From NCBI GenBank assembly GCA_938007935.1, contig CALLMD010000010.1:124001-188000 (forward strand): 64,000 nucleotides of DNA, read 5' to 3'. How positions within the stretch are numbered: the stretch's first letter is position 1; every line of letters starts with the position of its first letter. The position numbers and the translations under genes are program-made. Source of the stretch: an uncultured Hellea sp. (lineage in GTDB: Bacteria; Pseudomonadota; Alphaproteobacteria; Caulobacterales; Maricaulaceae). The notes beneath the pieces are model-generated. The model ran no database searches. It saw nothing but the letters and a program-made list of their open reading frames with translations, and was not told the DNA's origin. Shown here in pieces: positions 8,769-17,461 of this stretch.

Positions 8769-10418
8769 CTATTTTAACATCCGTATTTCGGTTTGAGGTA
8801 ATGGCATTCTGATATTGTGCTTCTTTAGAATACGCCAAATTGCAAAATTAAGGTCCGAAGTGAATTTATTCGGTCCATCATCTATGCCTGAGCACCAAAA
8901 TTCTATGGCAAAATTAATTCCCGCAGAACCAAACTCTCTTAATTCCAGATCTGGCTCTTCAGGTTCTTGCAAGACGCTTGGATGACGTGAAATTTCAGGG
9001 ATGACGATATCTTCGAGTAAGTCAATATCCGTATCATAAGGTACGGTAAAATAGACCTCATATCTTTGACGTGGATCTTTATGCGTCCAGTTCTCATACG
9101 AATTTTCAATAAAGGTCGTATTGGGAACCATGATGTCTTTACCATCTGTCGTCTCAACAGTTGTTGAGCGCATATTAATCGCCTCAACAAATCCTTCCCG
9201 CCCATCTTCGAGCGAAACGAAATCGCCAACACGGACTGAACGGTCAAATAGAATAATCATGCCCGAGACAAAGTTAGCCGCGACAGGTTGTAGGCCAAGA
9301 CCAATTCCCAATGACATAGCCGAGAAAATCATCACTAGACCCGACATAGGCACTTTTGCGGCGCCCATAACCAAAATGAAGACAAGACCAAAGAGCAAAA
9401 TTTGGAAAATTTTTGAAACAACTTCGACAGTGCTACTGTCTAAAGATTCCTGCGATCTAATCGCAGTTTGGCCTTTATTATTAAGAATACCGCCTAGCTT
9501 AAAGAATATGGTGCCAAATATAGCAAGCTGTACAACAGTCATGAGCGTAATAGGCGTATCACCCATCCGCATTAATTCTGCGCCTTTAAGAAACCCGGTC
9601 AGGTCATCAAAATATCCAAACACACCTAACACAGCTAGTGGGATTACAATCCACGTCGCCAGCTTTCTAACCAGTTCATTCGGAATGAATGTCTTTATCG
9701 CTTTATAAAGAAGGAAAACGACCGCGAGTCCTTGCGCAAGTTTGACCAACCAATCTTGCCCCGCAACAGGAACTGCCTTTAATATAATCGCAAACAAAGC
9801 CAGAAGAATAACCAGCATAGCCGCTCTTAAAAACTCCCGCGAGCGGTAAACATAATCACGAACAACTTTGAGCTTCGTGTCTTCCGCGGGCACCTGATTG
9901 AATAAGAATATTTTCTTGCGCAATGAGCCCGCTATTATTGGGGAGAGCAAAAAGGCGGCCACAATAGCTCCGACTTGCGCCAAAAATGAAATACTGGTCA
10001 GCCAGCCAATGATTTTATCAAGAATGGATTTACCGAGTGCTTTTACCTCCTCGATAGAAGTCGGCATTATGCTTTTTTTCTTGGAACTATCTACAGGTTC
10101 TGTTTTTTCTATTTCCTGTCTTTCTTTCTGAGCCGCAACCGCCTCAGCGATAGCCCTATCAGCCTTTTCACGAGCTTCCATGGCTTCAATTAATGCAGGA
10201 TCATCAAGATCAATCGTGGGTGTTTTCGTTTCAACATCTGAGGATGTTTCAATCGGCGAGTTTGTTTTGGCTTGTTGCAGGGCTTCAGTTTCGCTCGCCT
10301 CGACTTTAGCCGTCTCGGTCTGAGCTGTCTGCGCATAGGCCGAGTCATTGCCAATATTGGAGCAGGCAAAACACAGTGAAAGCACAATGCAGATTAAGGC
10401 TCGAACTGTCTCTCTCAT
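8769..10418 (-). CDS. MscS-family mechanosensitive ion channel
   Basis: A 549-residue inner-membrane protein. A signal-like N-terminus (to about residue 30) precedes a charged, Ala/Glu/Lys-rich periplasmic region to about 115. About five hydrophobic helices follow, then the MscS pore helix with small residues ([20 protein letters not shown]), and the beta domain beginning [17 protein letters not shown] with the signature [19 protein letters not shown]. The C-terminal alpha/beta domain is complete. Such channels release solutes on hypo-osmotic shock. It converges on the DUF2207 gene and is divergent from argG. Confidence 0.9.
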   Translation of the reverse strand: MRETVRALICIVLSLCFACSNIGNDSAYAQTAQTETAKVEASETEALQQAKTNSPIETSSDVETKTPTIDLDDPALIEAMEAREKADRAIAEAVAAQKERQEIEKTEPVDSSKKKSIMPTSIEEVKALGKSILDKIIGWLTSISFLAQVGAIVAAFLLSPIIAGSLRKKIFLFNQVPAEDTKLKVVRDYVYRSREFLRAAMLVILLALFAIILKAVPVAGQDWLVKLAQGLAVVFLLYKAIKTFIPNELVRKLATWIVIPLAVLGVFGYFDDLTGFLKGAELMRMGDTPITLMTVVQLAIFGTIFFKLGGILNNKGQTAIRSQESLDSSTVEVVSKIFQILLFGLVFILVMGAAKVPMSGLVMIFSAMSLGIGLGLQPVAANFVSGMIILFDRSVRVGDFVSLEDGREGFVEAINMRSTTVETTDGKDIMVPNTTFIENSYENWTHKDPRQRYEVYFTVPYDTDIDLLEDIVIPEISRHPSVLQEPEEPDLELREFGSAGINFAIEFWCSGIDDGPNKFTSDLNFAIWRILKKHNIRMPLPQTEIRMLK

Positions 10419-10510
10419 ATAAACCCCCGATAATGCGACACTGTTACGCTAAAAATCTATCTTTTGTAAATCATTTTAGGATATACCCGCGCGGTAATTT
10501 GGAGTGCTCA

Positions 10511-11734
10511 ATGTCTAAACCTAAAAAAGTTGTCCTTGCCTATTCTGGTGGATTAGATACGTCAATCATCTTAAAGTGGTTACAAGAAGAGAAGGGCTGC
10601 GAGGTCGTCACCTTTACAGCCGACCTTGGACAAGGCGAAGAGCTGGAACCCGCGCGCAGAAAAGCAGAGGCTTGCGGCGTCAAAGAAATCTTTATCGATG
10701 ACTTACGCGAAGAATTTGTACGCGACTTTGTTTTCCCCATGTTTCGCGCAAATGCCCTTTATGAAGGGCTCTACCTCTTGGGTACATCAATTGCCCGCCC
10801 CTTGATATCTAAGCGGCAAATTGAAATCGCCCATATGGTCGGCGCAGATGCGGTCTGTCATGGCGCCACGGGTAAGGGCAATGATCAGGTTCGTTTTGAG
10901 CTTGGCTATTACGCGCTTGACCCTGACATCAAAGTTATCGCCCCTTGGCGGGAATGGGATTTAAATTCACGCACCAAACTCATCGAATATGCTGAAAAGC
11001 ATAATATCGAGATTGCGAAAGATAAGCGCGGCGAGGCGCCCTTCTCTGTTGATGCAAATCTACTGCACACATCTTCAGAAGGCAAAGCCCTGGAAGATCC
11101 AAATGTTGAAGCCCCGGATTTTGTATATCAACGTACCGTAAGCCCTGAAGAGGCCCCAGATAAAGCCACCTATATTGAAGTTGGTTTTGAACAAGGCGAC
11201 GCCGTGTCTATTGACGGGGACGCTATGTCGCCTGCAACGCTCCTCACTAAACTTAACGAGCTTGGCGGGGCAAATGGTATTGGCCGTTTAGATCTCTTAG
11301 AAAACCGCTTTGTCGGGATGAAATCTCGCGGCATTTATGAAACGCCGGGCGGGACAATCCTGTTAATGGCGCACCGTGGTATTGAACAAATCACGATGGA
11401 TAAGGGCGCGATGCACCTCAAAGACGAGCTTATGCCCAAATATGCTGAACTTGTATATAATGGCTATTGGTATTCACCCGAGCGCGAAATGATTCAAGCC
11501 GCGGTCGATAAGAGCCAGGAATTGGTTACGGGAACTGTGCGCCTTAAACTCTACAAAGGTAATGTCGATATAGTTGGCCGTCAGTCACCTTACTCGCTTT
11601 ACTCTCAAGAGCATGTCACCTTTGAAGAAGATGATGTTTATGATCAGGCAGATGCAGGCGGGTTCATCAAAATCAACGCCCTACGCTTGCGTCTTTTAAA
11701 AGCACGCGACCGTAAGGCCGGACGCAACACCTAG
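10511..11734 (+). CDS. argG: Argininosuccinate synthase
   Basis: A 407-residue enzyme that joins citrulline and aspartate with ATP in arginine synthesis. The N-terminal ATP-pyrophosphatase loop AYSGGLDTS is at residues 9-17. [23 protein letters not shown] and the C-terminal [11 protein letters not shown] are family hallmarks. The ATG at 10511 gives the canonical [14 protein letters not shown] start; an upstream in-frame ATG at 10376 lies inside the divergent MscS gene and is rejected. It stands alone, convergent with the Pro/Gln-rich gene after an 11-base gap. Confidence 0.97.
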   Translation: MSKPKKVVLAYSGGLDTSIILKWLQEEKGCEVVTFTADLGQGEELEPARRKAEACGVKEIFIDDLREEFVRDFVFPMFRANALYEGLYLLGTSIARPLISKRQIEIAHMVGADAVCHGATGKGNDQVRFELGYYALDPDIKVIAPWREWDLNSRTKLIEYAEKHNIEIAKDKRGEAPFSVDANLLHTSSEGKALEDPNVEAPDFVYQRTVSPEEAPDKATYIEVGFEQGDAVSIDGDAMSPATLLTKLNELGGANGIGRLDLLENRFVGMKSRGIYETPGGTILLMAHRGIEQITMDKGAMHLKDELMPKYAELVYNGYWYSPEREMIQAAVDKSQELVTGTVRLKLYKGNVDIVGRQSPYSLYSQEHVTFEEDDVYDQADAGGFIKINALRLRLLKARDRKAGRNT

Positions 11735-11745
11735 AAATAATAGGA

Positions 11746-12447
11746 TTAAGGCTGACGACCTTGACCCTTATTTGGGCTTTCCATCAGCATCTCATCCGTG
11801 AGCGCCATTTGCGAAGCATCAGTTGATCCTTCAATAGTGGCATTGAATTCAGCCTGATTAACAGCGACATTCGCACGTTGTGGTTCATTGCCTGAAAATA
11901 GCATAATACTTAACAACGTTCCAAGCGCGCCGACCATCAATCCTCCCAAAAATACGGTAAGCCTAGAGGCACGGCTTTCATTCTTAGTTGACATCATATC
12001 CATAGCCCCGTCCATTTGGGGCGTCATTTGTGTCGCAGCGGCCTTGAGCTTCTTACGTTTAAAGCGGCTCTTTTTCGCCTTTGGTTCCTGAACCTCATGC
12101 CCCATAGGGTGACCTTGCATGTCATAAGCAGGCATTTGCGGCGCCTGCCCATAGGCGGGCTGCATTTGCGGTCTAAATTGCTGTTGAACAGGCGCTTGGG
12201 CCTGCTGGTAAGGCTGCCCATGATGCTGGGGCGGTTGATATTGCGCTGGCTGTTGCGGCGCAGATTGTGGCTGGGGCGCATATTGCTGAGGCGCGCTCTG
12301 TTGCGGCACATAAGGCTGCGGCTGTCCTGGGACCGGGACTGGGGCTGCGACCTGTTGCGGGGCGACAGGCGCTGGAATTGGCGCGTGGGGCAATTGACCT
12401 TGCCCCATCTGTTGACGAAATGCGTTTGGATCAAATTCTTCGGCCAC
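11746..12447 (-). CDS. Pro/Gln-rich single-pass membrane protein
   Basis: A 233-residue protein. Residues 1-120 are low-complexity and dominated by Pro, Gln, Ala, Tyr and His. A basic block, KAKKSRFKRKKLK (about 123-135), is followed by one transmembrane helix (about 165-187, LTVFLGGLMVGALGTLLSIM). A short acidic tail of about 45 residues ends the protein. By the positive-inside rule the repetitive domain should be cytoplasmic. The GTG start has AGGAG six bases upstream. No family recognised; a scaffold or polar role would be speculation. Confidence 0.75.
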   Translation of the reverse strand: MAEEFDPNAFRQQMGQGQLPHAPIPAPVAPQQVAAPVPVPGQPQPYVPQQSAPQQYAPQPQSAPQQPAQYQPPQHHGQPYQQAQAPVQQQFRPQMQPAYGQAPQMPAYDMQGHPMGHEVQEPKAKKSRFKRKKLKAAATQMTPQMDGAMDMMSTKNESRASRLTVFLGGLMVGALGTLLSIMLFSGNEPQRANVAVNQAEFNATIEGSTDASQMALTDEMLMESPNKGQGRQP

Positions 12448-12528
12448 GGTTAACTCCTTATTTTAAAAGCAGAATTAGACGCAAATTTCTAAGAAGCACT
12501 TAATGCCATGTTAACCAAGTTTTCAGTA

Positions 12529-12548
12529 TTGCGGGTAATTGTCCGCAA
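12529..12548. promoter_or_regulatory. Dyad in the dehydrogenase upstream region
   Basis: TTGCGG and CCGCAA are arranged as a six-base inverted repeat with an eight-base centre, about 100 bases before the dehydrogenase ATG. The rest of the 200-base gap is AT-rich. A possible operator; no partner known. Confidence 0.3.
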
Positions 12549-12650
12549 AAGCAGAAAAAGAATATCTGTGCTGCATAACTTAAAAATTAGAAATTTTTTT
12601 CCTGTATAAAATCGATAACGGCGCAATAAAGTCCTGATATGGAGACTATA

Positions 12651-14072
12651 ATGAGCAAGTCATCTGCGAATGAATTAAATTTTCGAGCAAGTGTCGATTT
12701 GATGTTTAATCGTGCGGCGAGTTTCATGGATATATCGCCCAAGTTAATCGAAAAAATCCGCGTCTGTAATGCCACCTATATTGTCCGCTTTGGCGTAAAA
12801 CTTCGCGGCGATATACATACATTTACGGGATATCGGTCTGTTCATTCTGAACATTTAGAGCCCGTTAAAGGCGGCATTCGTTATTCTCCTCATGTTAATC
12901 AGGATGAAGTCGAAGCCTTAGCGGCGCTGATGACCTATAAAACAGCTCTGGTCCATGTCCCCTTTGGCGGCTCAAAAGGCGGGCTTTGTCTAAGCCCAAA
13001 AGACTGGAATGAAGAAGAGCTGGAGCGCATTACTCGCCGCTTCACTTTTGAACTATCCCGGCGCGATCTCATTCACCCATCTCTTAATGTGCCCGCGCCC
13101 GATATGGGAACGGGTGAGCGCGAAATGGCGTGGATGATGGATGAATATCGCCGGCTCCATAATACCGACATTAACAACATTGCCTGTGTAACTGGCAAAC
13201 CTGTTCATCTGGGCGGTATATATGGCCGCGTAGAAGCCACAGGCCGCGGCGTGCAATATGCCTTACGTGAATTTTTTCGTCATGAAGACGATAAGAAAAA
13301 AGCGGGATTGAAAGGCGATCTAGACGGCAAAACAGTTGTCGTTCAAGGCCTTGGTAATGTTGGATATCACACAGCCAAATTTATCTCAGAAGAAGATGGG
13401 GCCAAGATAATTACGGTCATCGAACGCGACGGCGTTGTCCGAAACAAGAAAGGCATAGATATTGAAGCCTTGAAACAACATATGCTTTCAGGTGAACCCC
13501 TCTCTGCTTTTTCTGGCGGCGAGTTCAGCGAGTCTGATCCTGCGGCCATTTGTGACCCCTGTGATATTCTTATCCCCGCCGCGCTTGAAGGCGTCATCCA
13601 TATGGATAATGCCCATTCCATCAAAACCAAATTGATCATCGAGGCCGCTAATGGCCCCGTGACCGCGAAAGCCGATAAGATTTTGCGCGATAAAGGCGTT
13701 TTCATAATTCCGGATATGTATGCCAATGCGGGCGGCGTGACCGTCTCTTATTTTGAGTGGGTGAAAAATATCGGTCATATCCGTTTTGGTAGATTACAGC
13801 GCCGCAACGAGGAAGCCAAAAACCGCTCCCTTATTCAAGCCCTCGAAGAGCAAGGAAATCTCAATTTCACCAAGAACTTTAAAGAGGACTTTATCGAAGG
13901 TGCTCTTGAGATTGATCTTGTTAGGGCCGGACTGGATGACACAATGCGCGCGGGTTACAAGGCCATAAAATTAACGCTGGAAGAAAATCCACAGCTCGAA
14001 GATATGCGTACTGCCGCCTTCTATAAAGCCATCTCGGACATTGCCCTGCATTATCAAAGTATCGGTCTGTAA
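12651..14072 (+). CDS. Glu/Leu/Phe/Val dehydrogenase
   Basis: A 473-residue NAD(P)-dependent amino-acid dehydrogenase, most like glutamate dehydrogenases: oxidative deamination of glutamate to 2-oxoglutarate or the reverse. The substrate motif PVKGGIRYSP and the signature VPFGGSKGGL with its catalytic Lys are near residues 75-110. PAPDMGTG carries the catalytic Asp. The Rossmann loop VQGLGNVGYHTA lies near 235. GGAG six bases before the ATG at 12651 decides the start over an in-frame ATG at 12639. Specificity between Glu and other amino acids is not certain. Confidence 0.93.
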   Translation: MSKSSANELNFRASVDLMFNRAASFMDISPKLIEKIRVCNATYIVRFGVKLRGDIHTFTGYRSVHSEHLEPVKGGIRYSPHVNQDEVEALAALMTYKTALVHVPFGGSKGGLCLSPKDWNEEELERITRRFTFELSRRDLIHPSLNVPAPDMGTGEREMAWMMDEYRRLHNTDINNIACVTGKPVHLGGIYGRVEATGRGVQYALREFFRHEDDKKKAGLKGDLDGKTVVVQGLGNVGYHTAKFISEEDGAKIITVIERDGVVRNKKGIDIEALKQHMLSGEPLSAFSGGEFSESDPAAICDPCDILIPAALEGVIHMDNAHSIKTKLIIEAANGPVTAKADKILRDKGVFIIPDMYANAGGVTVSYFEWVKNIGHIRFGRLQRRNEEAKNRSLIQALEEQGNLNFTKNFKEDFIEGALEIDLVRAGLDDTMRAGYKAIKLTLEENPQLEDMRTAAFYKAISDIALHYQSIGL

Positions 14073-14158
14073 TTTAGCCTTCGAAAAATCAAACGAATCT
14101 GTTCTGCAAGCAGAGTCAGGTTAAAAAGACCGCGACAGTGTTCATCCATGTCAACAAA

Positions 14159-14527
14159 CTAATCGTCGACGCTCCAGCCTTCAGGTGTTTGGTGAGCATC
14201 AATAATGGGCCCGTCTGCATCACTGCTATTAGGACCATTATTCGCGCGGTTAAGATCCATACCCTGAAACTGAGTTTCCATATCTTTGCGCGCAGCTTCA
14301 AATTGGGCTTTGGGGCCAAAGGGCTTTCCGAATAATTTGGCACGGGCCCAAAAGAAAGCAAAGACAACGAGCCCAAACACTATGAGTCCAGCGATCACAA
14401 AAAACGCAAAGGCTGCGGAAAAGGCAAGCATGAAAAATCCGCCAATGGCGGCGGCTGCCATAAAGAGGCCTCGCAGAATATTGGTTACAACATTTCCGCT
14501 GCCCGCTATACGATACGTATTACTCAT
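14159..14527 (-). CDS. Hypothetical two-helix membrane protein
   Basis: A 122-residue protein with two adjacent hydrophobic segments (about 18-40 and 42-63, rich in Ala, Phe and Gly). A soluble tail rich in Asp and Asn follows, ending WSVDD. The start is the ATG at 14527. It lies downstream of the DjlA-like gene on the same strand, 24 bases from that gene's stop, so it is probably its operon partner. No family recognised. Confidence 0.65.
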   Translation of the reverse strand: MSNTYRIAGSGNVVTNILRGLFMAAAAIGGFFMLAFSAAFAFFVIAGLIVFGLVVFAFFWARAKLFGKPFGPKAQFEAARKDMETQFQGMDLNRANNGPNSSDADGPIIDAHQTPEGWSVDD

Positions 14528-14551
14528 AGGCTTAATGTCGGGGGAAGAAGG

Positions 14552-15250
14552 CTAAAGGTCAAGACCCTGCGGATGATTTTTCCGTAATGTCGTGATTTGC
14601 GCATAAGCGCGGTTTACCATCGCCATTTTATGGTTCGCCATGCCAACAAGTTCTTTGGGTAGCCCTCGGGCTATCAGGCGGTCAGGGTGGTTAGCCGCCG
14701 CCATACGCCGATAGGCGCGCTTTAAATCGGCATCGGATATATCTTCATCGACGCCTAATATCAGGTAAGGGTCATCACTGGCCCGTCCTATATGAGCGAT
14801 TTTAATGCGGCGAAACTCCCGATCTGAAAACCCAAATATTTGGCTGACGCGGTGTAAAAAGTTTAATTCCGCATCTGTGACAATTCCGTCTGCTAAAGCA
14901 ATGTGGAAAAGGCCGTCCATCACGTCTTCTAAGGCGGCAGGTTGGGCCCTAAATTTTCGTCCAATGATACGGGCATAACGTTCATAGCCGAGGGTTGTTT
15001 GACGCGCGAGGTCAAAGAACCTTGCAATTGTTGCTTCATTTTCAGGCGCTGCTTGAAAAACCTGCCGAAAAGCGGCGACATCTTCATGCCGAACTTGGCC
15101 ATCTGCTTTGGCCATTTTTGCACCCAGGGCGACAAGTGCTGCGACTAATCCAGCTTGATCCAATTGCCCGGCCTCACCATTATTATCTGGCAATTGCGGC
15201 GGCCCAAATAGCCGCGCGCCAGCGGAAAAGACTCGTTGCCAAATATTCAT
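14552..15250 (-). CDS. DjlA-like TerB/J-domain co-chaperone
   Basis: A 232-residue protein. Residues 30-150 form a TerB-like helical domain (MAKADGQVRHED and ALADGIVTDAE are the paired acidic motifs). A C-terminal J domain follows (about 165-230), with the HPD motif in AAANHPDRL. J domains stimulate DnaK ATPase; DjlA proteins link this to the envelope. This copy lacks an obvious N-terminal membrane helix from the ATG at 15250; a longer in-frame start at 15343 would add a hydrophobic stretch and cannot be excluded. It is followed by the small membrane protein gene. Confidence 0.82.
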   Translation of the reverse strand: MNIWQRVFSAGARLFGPPQLPDNNGEAGQLDQAGLVAALVALGAKMAKADGQVRHEDVAAFRQVFQAAPENEATIARFFDLARQTTLGYERYARIIGRKFRAQPAALEDVMDGLFHIALADGIVTDAELNFLHRVSQIFGFSDREFRRIKIAHIGRASDDPYLILGVDEDISDADLKRAYRRMAAANHPDRLIARGLPKELVGMANHKMAMVNRAYAQITTLRKNHPQGLDL

Positions 15251-15412
15251 GAGCGCGGTGTGCCCCAGACTCCAGTTGGCTTCAACAAAAGATTGCGATT
15301 TGAATTTGTCAAAAATGACAAAAATTAGAGTCAAAACCGACAAGGCATAGCACTCAAAATTGATTATAGGCTGAGGTAAGTAAATTAGGGGTGCATGTCC
15401 TAAGGTACTTTC

Positions 15413-15481
15413 AATCTGCTTTCTGGAGGAAGCGGATTGAAAAAGACCGACTTCTACGGGGCGCGTGAAGTCGGTCTTTTA
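15413..15481. terminator. Two adjacent hairpins; metF terminator
   Basis: A 14-base perfect stem (AAAAGACCGACTTC with its complement, 15442-15480) has T runs on both sides, so it can end transcription in either direction. It lies 24 bases after the metF stop. Directly beside it, 15413-15440 forms a 12-base stem with a four-base loop (CAATC to GATTG outer pairs). Confidence 0.8.
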
Positions 15482-15504
15482 ATTCAAGTTACATCTAAAT
15501 TTAG

Positions 15505-16419
15505 TTATGACCTTGTTGCTTGGGCGGCATTTAATCCTAATACACGGCTCACAACCAAGGCCAGTTCTGCGCGGTTAAGCGTATAGAGATGGAAGTGTTT
15601 AACCCCGCGGTCTAAAAGTTCTGCCGAAAGCTCTGAGGCTAGAGATGCCGTTAAAAGCCGGCGCGTATCTGGGTCATCTTCAAGTCCAGAAAAAAGAGAC
15701 GCATACCAATCCGGGACTTTGACCCCGCACATTTTTGACATGCGTTGTAAGCCTTTGAAATTGGGTTGTAACATCATGCCGGGTACGATGGGAATATCAA
15801 TCCCTGCATCCAAGACACGGTCTAAAAACGCCATATAAGTATCAGGTTCGAAGAAAAACTGGGTGATGGCACGTGTAGCGCCCGCATCGACTTTGCGCTT
15901 TAGATTATCAATCTCAGCGGTCCATGACCCGCTCTCTGGATGCCGCTCTGGATAGGCGCTGACCGAAACTTCAAAATCGGCTACTGATTTCAAGCCCGCG
16001 ACAAGATCAGACCCGTAAGCATAACCATTTGGAGACGGCGTGTAGCGTTTATCAATCCCGCTTGTCGGGTCGCCGCGAAGGGCAACAATATGGCGAACGC
16101 CATTGTCCCAATAGTCTTGGGCGATAGCATCCATTTCAGTTTTATCAGATTCTACGCAGGTTAAATGAGCCGCAGGTTTAAGACTTGTTTCATTGGCCAT
16201 GCGGACAACGGTTCGGTGCGTGCGCTTGCGCGTTGAGCCGCCAGCCCCATAGGTGACTGAAACAAAGTCGGGGTTCATCGGTTCGAGTTTCTGAATAGAC
16301 TCCCATAGAGTCTTTTCCATTTTCTCATTTTTAGGCGGGAAAAATTCGTAACTGACATGAACCTTATTTTTATTATCGCCTGATTTCGCAACAGGCCCTA
16401 ATTTTCTTTGAGCAGACAT
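15505..16419 (-). CDS. metF: Methylenetetrahydrofolate reductase
   Basis: A 304-residue FAD-dependent TIM-barrel enzyme that reduces 5,10-methylene-THF to 5-methyl-THF, the methyl donor for methionine synthesis. Motifs include YEFFPPKNE near the start (catalytic Glu), VTYGAGGSTR, ALRGDPTSG, QFFFEPDTY and PGMMLQPN. The ATG at 16419 lies four bases after the stop of the ArsR-methyltransferase gene, showing a two-gene operon. A strong terminator follows. No homologue of metH is in the window. Confidence 0.95.
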   Translation of the reverse strand: MSAQRKLGPVAKSGDNKNKVHVSYEFFPPKNEKMEKTLWESIQKLEPMNPDFVSVTYGAGGSTRKRTHRTVVRMANETSLKPAAHLTCVESDKTEMDAIAQDYWDNGVRHIVALRGDPTSGIDKRYTPSPNGYAYGSDLVAGLKSVADFEVSVSAYPERHPESGSWTAEIDNLKRKVDAGATRAITQFFFEPDTYMAFLDRVLDAGIDIPIVPGMMLQPNFKGLQRMSKMCGVKVPDWYASLFSGLEDDPDTRRLLTASLASELSAELLDRGVKHFHLYTLNRAELALVVSRVLGLNAAQATRS

Positions 16420-16423
16420 TATT

Positions 16424-17383
16424 TTAAGCTTTCTGTTTGCGTGCTGTGGTTTGCGCTGCGCCTTGCCAAATTTTGACATTTGGACGTGAGGATTGGGTTT
16501 TTATGATTTCCACGCGCATCAAGGCGAGGCCTGCATTTAAGAGCCAGTTTTCAATATCAGCATCCTCAAAACCAAGACGACGATGTGCATATTCAGCCCT
16601 GAAATCTTCTTGGTCATGGGCTTCGAAATCTGCGATTAACATGATACCTTCAGGAGATAAAAGCCGCGCTGCTTCTATGATAGCGGATTGAGGGTCGTCT
16701 AAATAATGTAGAACTTGATGCAGCGTTACGAGATCAGCAAGACCACTTTCCAGCGGCGTTGCATTTAAATCACCTTGGCGTACTCGGATGTGATTATAAT
16801 TATTTTCGGCGAGTTTATGGCGCGCGACTTTGAGCATATGCACATTATTATCAATGCCAGAGCCGCGCATAACACGGCCTGCAAAAACCTCAAGCATACG
16901 GCCTGTGCCAGTGCCAAGATCAACCATATTCTCAAATGGACCTTTACCTGCCATTTTACGCAGCATGTTTTCAATATTGGCTTTGGGTATATATTCATCA
17001 CCCAAAGTTCCGCTATCATTTGCGACATTGGCAAAAAAAGCCTCCGCGGCGATAGAGCGTTCAGCGCGAACATCTTCGAGACGGCGAAGATCAGCTTCTA
17101 AAATAGGGTCATGGTGTGGAAGCGTTTCTAGGGTGGTTGCGACTAAGGCTGAAATTGCAGCATTGCCACGCCGAATACGCGAAAAAACCCAGCTTCCTTC
17201 CTTGAGACGTTCAATAATGCCAGCTGTTTCCAAAGATTTTATGTATTGGGTCACCCGCGGTTGGGACAGGTTTAGGATTTGAACTAATTCACTGACGGTC
17301 AATTCACCTCGTGATAATAGCGCTAAAATGCGCAGTCTTTCGGGGTGGCCGAGTGTTTTCAAGGCTAGGGCATGCTGTTCCAT
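16424..17383 (-). CDS. ArsR-type regulator fused to SAM-dependent methyltransferase
   Basis: A 319-residue two-domain protein. Residues 1-95 are an ArsR-like winged helix (LSQPRVTQYIKSLE recognition helix). Residues about 135-300 are a class I methyltransferase with VDLGTGTGRMLEVFAG as SAM motif I and DLVTLHQVLHYLDDP. Fusions of this kind are known beside metF in proteobacteria; sensing of SAM or S-adenosylhomocysteine to control the methionine cycle is a reasonable inference, not shown here. It is the first gene of the operon with metF and probably autoregulates through the repeats upstream. Confidence 0.88.
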   Translation of the reverse strand: MEQHALALKTLGHPERLRILALLSRGELTVSELVQILNLSQPRVTQYIKSLETAGIIERLKEGSWVFSRIRRGNAAISALVATTLETLPHHDPILEADLRRLEDVRAERSIAAEAFFANVANDSGTLGDEYIPKANIENMLRKMAGKGPFENMVDLGTGTGRMLEVFAGRVMRGSGIDNNVHMLKVARHKLAENNYNHIRVRQGDLNATPLESGLADLVTLHQVLHYLDDPQSAIIEAARLLSPEGIMLIADFEAHDQEDFRAEYAHRRLGFEDADIENWLLNAGLALMRVEIIKTQSSRPNVKIWQGAAQTTARKQKA

Positions 17384-17415
17384 AGCGGTAATATAACTAA
17401 ACCGGATGCAAAAGT

Positions 17416-17443
17416 ATATAAAAAAATCTTTATATCTTTATAT
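17416..17443. promoter_or_regulatory. Candidate operator for the ArsR-methyltransferase/metF operon
   Basis: CTTTATAT is repeated head to tail at 17428-17435 and 17436-17443, with an inverted ATATAAA at 17416-17422. The block sits 33-60 bases before the regulator's start codon, where a repressor would overlap the promoter. Confidence 0.55.
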
Positions 17444-17461
17444 CTAAAATAGGCTGTGAAA

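Noticed and set aside
9121-9708. 195-codon plus-strand frame
   Set aside because: Lies wholly inside the MscS gene on the other strand, with no coding features of its own.
12016-12453. Leu/Arg-rich plus-strand frame
   Set aside because: It is the complement of the Pro/Gln-rich protein gene; its odd composition follows from that repeat.
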